Assembly (NCBI RefSeq): GCF_022829385.1
Contig: NZ_JAKSXX010000130.1
Location: forward strand, 1 to 64,000
Direction: 5' to 3'
Origin: Methylobacterium sp. J-070
GTDB lineage: Bacteria; Pseudomonadota; Alphaproteobacteria; Rhizobiales; Beijerinckiaceae
Length of the DNA stretch: 64,000 nt
Below, piece by piece: positions 59,111-64,000 of the stretch. How positions within the stretch are numbered: position 1 is the stretch's first letter; each line of letters opens with the position of its first letter. The translations under genes were made by a program, and so were the position numbers. The notes beneath the pieces were generated by a model. The model made no database searches. It was not told the DNA's origin and saw only the letters and a list, made by a program, of their open reading frames with translations.

Positions 59111-59184
59111 TGCCGGCTCGGGCCGACCCCTTTCGGCGAAGCCGCCCCCTGAGGCGTCGGGGAGACGTAGGAGGACATGTGGCG

Positions 59185-59445
59185 ATGACCGATCCGAAAC
59201 CGCCGTTCCGCCCCGCGGAGGCCGTGGATGTCCTCGGCGAGATCGAGGGGGACTTCGTCCTGCCGCTCTGCCTGCCTCAGCCCAACCTGCTGGTCGGCGA
59301 GGATCTGGCGGTCGTCGTCCTGGACACGATCCACGGCCAGCGCGTCGGCCTGCCCCTCAGTCCGCATGGTGTCGCGGACCTGCATGCCGTGCTCGGGGAA
59401 GCCCTGCGGCTGCTGCAGGCCCGGGACGGCGGCCCGGTCCAGTGA
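59185..59445 (+). CDS. Small hypothetical protein, 86 aa
   Basis: A soluble protein with a clear beta-strand pattern (DVLGEIEGDFVLPLCLPQPN, EDLAVVVLDTIHGQRVGLPL) ending in an LHAVLGEALRLLQA helix. AGGAGG lies at good spacing upstream, shared between an ATG at 59185 and a GTG at 59179. It follows the pentad-repeat gene by 74 bases on the same strand and may be co-expressed. No family was recognised. Confidence 0.55.
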   Translation: MTDPKPPFRPAEAVDVLGEIEGDFVLPLCLPQPNLLVGEDLAVVVLDTIHGQRVGLPLSPHGVADLHAVLGEALRLLQARDGGPVQ

Positions 59446-59517
59446 CGGTGATCGGGGCACGAACCCGCGGGCCCTCGGATTCCGTGAGCGACTGACCGCG
59501 CGGGAGCCCGGCTCGGC

Positions 59518-60186
59518 TCAACCCGCGGCGTCCGATTCCGGGTCGTCCGACCGGGCCCCCCGGGCCACCTCCCGCATCTCCGAGTCCGGCAGCGGCCGCT
59601 GCAGCCGGAGGGCCTCGGCCGTGGGCGCTTCGAGCCACGTCGCCCATTCCTCCGGCTTCGTGAGCAGGACCGGCATCGCCTTGGGATGGACCGGGCCGAC
59701 GACGCCGTTCGCCTCCGTGGTCAGGAAAGAGAACAGCCGGTGCTCCTCCGCGACCCGGTCGGGGTTCTCGCGCTTCGTCCCCCGCACGCCCGTCCAGGGC
59801 CGCCAGATCCCCGCGAAGGCGAAGAGCGGCCGGTCTGCGTCCAGGGCGAACCAGACCGGGATCTTGCGGGGCTTGGCATCGGCGTATTCGCTGAAGGCGG
59901 TGACCGGCACGAGGCAGCGATGGGTGACCCCGAGCCAGGGCCGCCAGTGCGGGCTCGCGACGTTGCGCACGTTGGTGATGGGATGCTCGCCGAACGCCTT
60001 CGGCCCCGGCATGCCCCAGCGCATCATGGCGAGATCGCGGCCGGACGCCCCGTTCAGCACCACCGGCGCCAGCTGGTCGGGGAAGATCGCCGGCAACGGC
60101 GGCAGGTTGCCGGTCCGGTCCTGCGCGATCCCGAAGGCCCGGCGCAGGTCCGCGGGGCCGGTGCGCAGGCTGTAGAGGTTGCACAT
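59518..60186 (-). CDS. SOS response-associated peptidase (SRAP, YedK/HMCES family)
   Basis: 222 aa protein that forms a thiazolidine crosslink to abasic sites in single-stranded DNA. Catalytic C2 follows the initiator Met (MCNLYSLR). N in ITNVRNVASP, E in AFSEYAD and H in GPVHPKAMPVLL form the conserved site. The family default arrangement HxRMPV is altered to HPKAMPV. It is leftward, with no neighbours of the SOS network visible. Confidence 0.9.
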   Translation of the reverse strand: MCNLYSLRTGPADLRRAFGIAQDRTGNLPPLPAIFPDQLAPVVLNGASGRDLAMMRWGMPGPKAFGEHPITNVRNVASPHWRPWLGVTHRCLVPVTAFSEYADAKPRKIPVWFALDADRPLFAFAGIWRPWTGVRGTKRENPDRVAEEHRLFSFLTTEANGVVGPVHPKAMPVLLTKPEEWATWLEAPTAEALRLQRPLPDSEMREVARGARSDDPESDAAG

Positions 60187-60463
60187 GGCGGCTCCGGCCC
60201 GTTCCAGCGTCTCCCGTGCCGACGGGTCGCCCGGGGCACCGTGCGCCTCCCGATGGGCGACGCGCAGCGGGAAGACGCGGCGCGCGGGGAGCCGTTCCCC
60301 CGCGCGCCGCCGTCGAGATCGCGCTCGCCACTGCGTCCGGCCGCACGGTCCTGGCCTGGATCGAGCCGATCGCCTCCACGGTCTCCCAAGCGGCCTCCGG
60401 GGTCCAGGCGATCCGGGACCCGACCTGCCGAGGCGGGTGACGCAGATCCCTGGTCCAGGCGGT

Positions 60464-61636
60464 TCACAGGTGGAACACCACCTTCACGCAGCCGTCCTTC
60501 TTGTCCCGGAAGGCCTTGTAGAGGTCCGGCCCATCCGCGAGGTCGTGCGAGCGGTGGGTGATCAGGGAGGTCATGTCGATCTTGCCCTCCTGGATCAGCT
60601 TGGTCAGCGTCTCGAGGTAGCGCTTCACGTGGGTCTGGCCGCTCTTGAGGGTGAGGCCCTTCTGGACGATCGAGCCCATGTTGACCGGCAGCGGCCCGCC
60701 ATAGACGCCGGGCACCGAGACGATGCCGCAGGGGCGCACCGCCTTGATCGCCTCGGCCAGCGCGTAGGGCCGCTCGGTGGCGGTCAGCTTCTCCTGGACG
60801 GTGGAGAGCATGCCGGTGAGGCCGCCGTGGCCGGCGCTCGCCTCCATGCCGACGCAGTCGATCACCGCGTCGGCGCCCTGGCCCTTGGTGATCTCCTTGA
60901 TCCGCTCGAACACGTCCTCGTTCACGAAGTCGATGATGTCCGTGGCGCCGGCCTTCTCGGCCAGCGCGATGCGCTCCGGCACGGTCTCGATCGCGATGAT
61001 GCGCTCGGCGCCCATGATCTTGGCCGACTGGATGGTGAAGATGCCGACCGGCCCGGCACCCCAGATCGCGACGGTCTCGCCGCCCTGGATCTCGCAATGC
61101 TCGGCCGCCTGCCAGCCCGTGGGCAGGATGTCGGTGAGGAACAGGACCGACTCGTCGTCCATGCCGTCCGGCACCTTCATGGGCGCCACGTCGGCCATCG
61201 GCACCCGCACGTACTCGGCCTGGCCCCCCGCGTAGCCGCCGGTGAGGTGCGAGTAGCCGAACAGGCCGGCCGTCGTGTAGCCGAACTGCGCGGCCGCCAT
61301 CTCGGCGTTGCGGTTCGAGCGCTCGCACACCGAATAGTTCCCGAGCTTGCACTGCCGGCAGGCGCCGCAATTGATGTTGAACGGAACGATGATCCGGTCG
61401 CCCTTCCGGAACTTGGTGAAGCCCTGGCCGACCTCGACGACCTCGCCCATGAACTCGTGGCCGAGGACGTCGCCCGATTCCATGGTGGGCATCAGCCCGT
61501 CCATCAGGTGCAGGTCCGAGCCGCAGATCGCGCAGCTCGTCACCTTGATGATCACGTCGCGGGCATCCTCGATGACCGGGTCCGGGACCGTGTCGCAGCG
61601 GATGTCGTTTCGTCCGTGCCAGCACAATGCCTTCAT
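60464..61636 (-). CDS. Zinc-dependent alcohol dehydrogenase
   Basis: 390 aa medium-chain dehydrogenase. Catalytic zinc ligands C38, H60 and E61 (CAICGSDLH, GHEFMGE), structural zinc C90, C93, C96 and C104, and the NAD-binding GAGPVGIF. The insertion of about 35 residues after the structural zinc loop resembles glutathione-independent formaldehyde dehydrogenases and related enzymes. The start at 61636 has GGAG upstream. Substrate is not known; formaldehyde is a possibility in a methylotroph. Confidence 0.85.
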   Translation of the reverse strand: MKALCWHGRNDIRCDTVPDPVIEDARDVIIKVTSCAICGSDLHLMDGLMPTMESGDVLGHEFMGEVVEVGQGFTKFRKGDRIIVPFNINCGACRQCKLGNYSVCERSNRNAEMAAAQFGYTTAGLFGYSHLTGGYAGGQAEYVRVPMADVAPMKVPDGMDDESVLFLTDILPTGWQAAEHCEIQGGETVAIWGAGPVGIFTIQSAKIMGAERIIAIETVPERIALAEKAGATDIIDFVNEDVFERIKEITKGQGADAVIDCVGMEASAGHGGLTGMLSTVQEKLTATERPYALAEAIKAVRPCGIVSVPGVYGGPLPVNMGSIVQKGLTLKSGQTHVKRYLETLTKLIQEGKIDMTSLITHRSHDLADGPDLYKAFRDKKDGCVKVVFHL

Positions 61637-61942
61637 GGCGATGATCTCCAGATCGTGTCGGGGAAAGGCCGGGAACCAGCCGTCTCCGGGATAAGCCCGC
61701 GCCGGTACGGCCAAGTTCCGTCCAGGATCTGCCTCCCGCCGTCGCGGCTGCCGCGCGCGGGGCGGTGGGGTCGTGGCCGCGCGGTCCCGTCGCCGCACGC
61801 CCGGTCCGGAGTGGAGCGACGGGCGCGGCCGCATGGGAGCAGCCGATGCGCCAGGTTTACAAATGTTTCACGTGAAACGTCGGCATTCAGGTCTTGTTTA
61901 CCGGCGGATCCCGGCAGTCCCCGCGCCCAAACGCGTATCCGT
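61637..61942. other. Gene-free interval with parS-like site, 306 bases
   Basis: Between the alcohol dehydrogenase start and the P450 end, both leftward. It should contain the alcohol dehydrogenase promoter, not recognised, and holds the parS-like palindrome at 61864-61879. The flanks of that site are AT-richer than the rest (about 61855-61905). Confidence 0.5.
61864..61879. promoter_or_regulatory. parS-like ParB-binding site
   Basis: TGTTTCACGTGAAACG matches the bacterial parS consensus TGTTNCACGTGAAACA in every specified base except the last. The central 14 bases (GTTTCACGTGAAAC) are a perfect palindrome. parS sites are the loading points of the ParB chromosome-segregation protein, usually near the replication origin. 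Confidence 0.7.
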
Positions 61943-63202
61943 TCAGGCGACGGCGTCCACACCGATATGGAGCTGCTCCGGACCCCGGAGCGATGCGCCC
62001 GGCCGATAGGGCGGCGGATCGCGCAGCAGCCGTGGGGCGACGAGGCGACGGCTCAGTGCCACCAGCGCGACCTCGGCCTCGATCCGGGCCAGCGGTGCGC
62101 CCACGCAATAGTGCAGGCCGCCGCCGAACCCGAAATGCTCGATATCCGCGCGGTCGGGATCGAAGCGGTCGGGTCCTTCGAACCGGTCGCGGTCGCGGTT
62201 CGCGGCGGCGAAGAGCAGGATGACGGGCGCACCCTTCGGGATGGTCTCGCCGCGCAGCGCAATCGTGCCGAGCGCCTTCCGGGTCCGGAAGTGCACCGGC
62301 GGCTCGTAGCGCAGGACCTCCTCGATCAGTCGCGGCGCGCGGGCGGGATCGGCGCGCAGGCGCTCCAGTTCCTCCGGATGGCGCAGGAGCGTCAGCATCG
62401 CATTGGTGATGAGGTTCACCGTGGTCTCGTGACCCGCGACCAGGAGCAGGATCGCCGTCGAGATCAGGTCGAAATCGCTCATCCGCTTCTTGCCGTCCGG
62501 TCCGGGCGCGGCCAGGCCGCTGAGCATGTCGTCCGCCGGGCGACGGCGTTTCTCGCGGATGAGATCGCGCATGTAGTCGGAAATCGCGTCGAAGGCCGAC
62601 ACGGTGTGCCGACGGGTCTCGATATCGTGGCGCGCGTCGGGCTCGAGGGCGGTGGCGAGCTGCGTCGCCCAGGCCTGGAACCGCGGCTCGTCGGATGCCG
62701 GCACACCGAGCAGCTGGCAGATCACCGAGACGGGCAGCGGATAGGACAGGTCGTCGACGAGGCAGATCTCGCGGCGCCCGCGGCACGCGTCGAGGAGGGC
62801 GTCGACCTCCCGGGCCACGCGATCGCGCAGGCCCAAGACGCGCGGGATGGTGAATTCGCGCATCACGGCGCTGCGCAGTGTGTCGTGGTCGGGCGGGTCG
62901 CGGAAGATCAGCGGCCTGTGGGCCGTGGCGATGCGGCTGCGGATCGGGTTGACGATCCAGTCGCGGATCGGATTGCCGGTGGCCGGCCGCTTGAACGGCG
63001 GCAGGTCCTCCGAGCTGAGCCGCGGATCGAAGATCAGGGCCCGGATCGCCGCATGGGTGCTCACCACGTAGCTGCCGTCGCGCTGGCGCGAGACCGGCCG
63101 CTCCCGCAGCCGGGCATAGAGCGGATACGGATCGGTCCGGTTGGCCGGATCCATCACGGCGGCGAAGAGCGAGTCGTGCGGGGAGGGCGTGCCGTCAGAC
63201 AT
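61943..63202 (-). CDS. Cytochrome P450
   Basis: 419 aa soluble bacterial P450. The I-helix AGHETTVNL at about residues 256-264, the ExxR pair E295/R298 (LIEEVLRYEPP), and the heme Cys C366 in FGFGGGLHYCVGAPLAR are all present. The ATG at 63202 lies eight bases inside the end of the reductase gene. The protein has no membrane anchor and would take electrons through a ferredoxin. Substrate unknown. Confidence 0.93.
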   Translation of the reverse strand: MSDGTPSPHDSLFAAVMDPANRTDPYPLYARLRERPVSRQRDGSYVVSTHAAIRALIFDPRLSSEDLPPFKRPATGNPIRDWIVNPIRSRIATAHRPLIFRDPPDHDTLRSAVMREFTIPRVLGLRDRVAREVDALLDACRGRREICLVDDLSYPLPVSVICQLLGVPASDEPRFQAWATQLATALEPDARHDIETRRHTVSAFDAISDYMRDLIREKRRRPADDMLSGLAAPGPDGKKRMSDFDLISTAILLLVAGHETTVNLITNAMLTLLRHPEELERLRADPARAPRLIEEVLRYEPPVHFRTRKALGTIALRGETIPKGAPVILLFAAANRDRDRFEGPDRFDPDRADIEHFGFGGGLHYCVGAPLARIEAEVALVALSRRLVAPRLLRDPPPYRPGASLRGPEQLHIGVDAVA

Positions 63203-64000
63203 GCGCGACCTCTGGGCGGCGGGCTGCCGGGGCGCCCGCGCGCGGCGGCGGGAAGCCCGGGGACGCCGTCTCGATGCGGGGCTGGTCGGTGGCGTCGGTG
63301 ATCGGCGGGAAGGCGCCGCCGCTGAGGATCGCCTCCGTGTAGGCCGGCAGCCACCGCGCCTCGTCGAAGGACAGCGCCGCGATGCTGCGCCCGGCGCGTC
63401 CGTAGACGGCGAGGAAGCGCCGCGATGCCCGCGAGCCCTGCACCACCGCGACCGACTCCGCACCCGCCGTCAGGCCGACCAGTTTGATGTTGATGCCGAA
63501 CTGGTTCGACCAGAAGGCCGGCAGGTGCTCGTAGGCGCGCTGATCGTCCGGCCCGGCCAGCATGTTGCGGGCGGCGTGGGCGGCCTGCTCGACGGCATTG
63601 CCCCAATGTTCCACCGAGACCAGCCGTCCGCCGTAGAGCCGGATCGGCCAGCGGGCGACGTCGCCGGCCACGTAGATGTCCGGGCAAGCCGTGCCATCCG
63701 CCGCGCGGGCCCGGCAGGCCGCGTCGCAGGTCACCCCGCCGGCATCCGCCATCAGGCCGGCCCCCGCGAGCCAGCCGGTGGCACGGGTCGCGCCGAGCGC
63801 CGCGATGACGAGGTCGGTCTCGATGGCGCTGCCGTCCGCCAGCCGGGCGCGGACCACGCGGCCCGCATCATCGCCCTCGAAGGTCTGCACCGACGTGCCG
63901 GGGCGGAATGCGGCGCCGGACTCGCGCAGGCAGGCGGCGATCACCGCGCCGACATGGGTTCCGAGGCTCTTGGCGAGGGGTGTCGGGTTCGGGTCGACCA
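63195..64000 (-). CDS. FAD-dependent ferredoxin reductase-like oxidoreductase, 3' part (window edge)
   Basis: The gene enters from the right and its last 268 codons are in the window. DLVIAALGATRATGWLAGAG, and the FAD motif DIYVAGDVARWP with GGRLVSVEHWGNAVEQAAHA, are typical of class I P450 ferredoxin/rubredoxin reductases. The end overlaps the P450 by eight bases, so the two are translated together and the reductase very likely feeds electrons into the P450. The N-terminus is outside the window. A ferredoxin gene is not visible. Confidence 0.85.
   Translation of the reverse strand, partial: VDPNPTPLAKSLGTHVGAVIAACLRESGAAFRPGTSVQTFEGDDAGRVVRARLADGSAIETDLVIAALGATRATGWLAGAGLMADAGGVTCDAACRARAADGTACPDIYVAGDVARWPIRLYGGRLVSVEHWGNAVEQAAHAARNMLAGPDDQRAYEHLPAFWSNQFGINIKLVGLTAGAESVAVVQGSRASRRFLAVYGRAGRSIAALSFDEARWLPAYTEAILSGGAFPPITDATDQPRIETASPGFPPPRAGAPAARRPEVAHV

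Noticed and set aside
60216..60440. 74-codon rightward frame after the SRAP gene
   Set aside because: No ribosome binding site and no plausible domain; treated as noise.

Overview
This is a 64 kb piece of a very GC-rich alphaproteobacterial chromosome, most like Methylobacterium/Methylorubrum (Rhizobiales). The support is a MucR-type Cys-Asp-His-His regulator, a PmtA-type phospholipid methyltransferase, a Pat/PatZ-type acetyltransferase, a probable PhaR box, GC-rich repeat families between genes, and a small DHFR-like protein that resembles the dihydromethanopterin reductase DmrA of methylotrophs. The content is mostly core metabolism and housekeeping. No rRNA, tRNA, prophage, insertion sequence or CRISPR array was recognised.

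Layout. 0-4.4 kb: a leftward polyamine-type ABC importer (ATPase, Tat-exported binding protein, first codons of a permease) behind a hydantoinase/dihydropyrimidinase. 4.5-6.7 kb: a fused gene remnant, a Sir2 deacylase and two small proteins. 6.8-9.6 kb: a two-subunit molybdenum hydroxylase of the isoquinoline oxidoreductase type. 10-12.8 kb: a VapBC pair and the Kup potassium transporter. 13-18.6 kb: IspG, a patatin-like lipase with a PhaR-like box, a CHASE3 chemoreceptor and an exported glutathione peroxidase. 18.7-20.2 kb: ECF sigma and anti-sigma. 20.3-23.5 kb: a compact deoxynucleoside salvage operon (cdd, purine nucleoside phosphorylase, deoC, deoA). 23.5-28.1 kb: a His/Gly-rich exported protein, PmtA-like methyltransferase, DnaJ and DnaK. 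28.5-33 kb: an exported protein, YqgE, a peroxiredoxin, a DedA protein, a membrane-anchored Mrr-like nuclease and MucR. 33.4-41.4 kb: PatZ-like acetyltransferase, L,D-transpeptidase, OafA-type acyltransferase, GH10 xylanase and an SDR. 41.8-47.8 kb: RadA, alanine racemase, and a hydroxyproline-type module (PAS-AraC regulator, epimerase, FAD dehydrogenase). 48-55.6 kb: CvpA-PurF, an SDR, the DmrA-like reductase, a toxin-antitoxin pair with a frameshifted toxin, a YbdK-type ligase, Der and a TPR protein. 55.7-64 kb: NnrU, a probable secreted beta-propeller protein, an FMN-binding protein, a pentad-repeat protein, an SRAP protein, a zinc alcohol dehydrogenase, and a P450 with its reductase (cut by the window edge).

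Themes. Oxidative and protein stress recur (glutathione peroxidase, peroxiredoxin, ECF sigma pair, DnaKJ with an RpoH-like promoter). A PatZ-like acetyltransferase and a Sir2 deacylase, 28 kb apart, could form a reversible lysine-acylation system. The most notable non-coding signal is a near-perfect ParB-binding parS site at 61864-61879. Other points worth a look are a protein of 14 uninterrupted five-residue repeats, a PhaR-like box before the patatin gene, two GC-rich repeat families (one inside the ABC operon, one at the start of a coding region), and two decayed loci. I did not find a clear new multi-gene defence or mobile system; the strongest uncharacterised leads are the pentad-repeat gene with its neighbour and the membrane-tethered nuclease.
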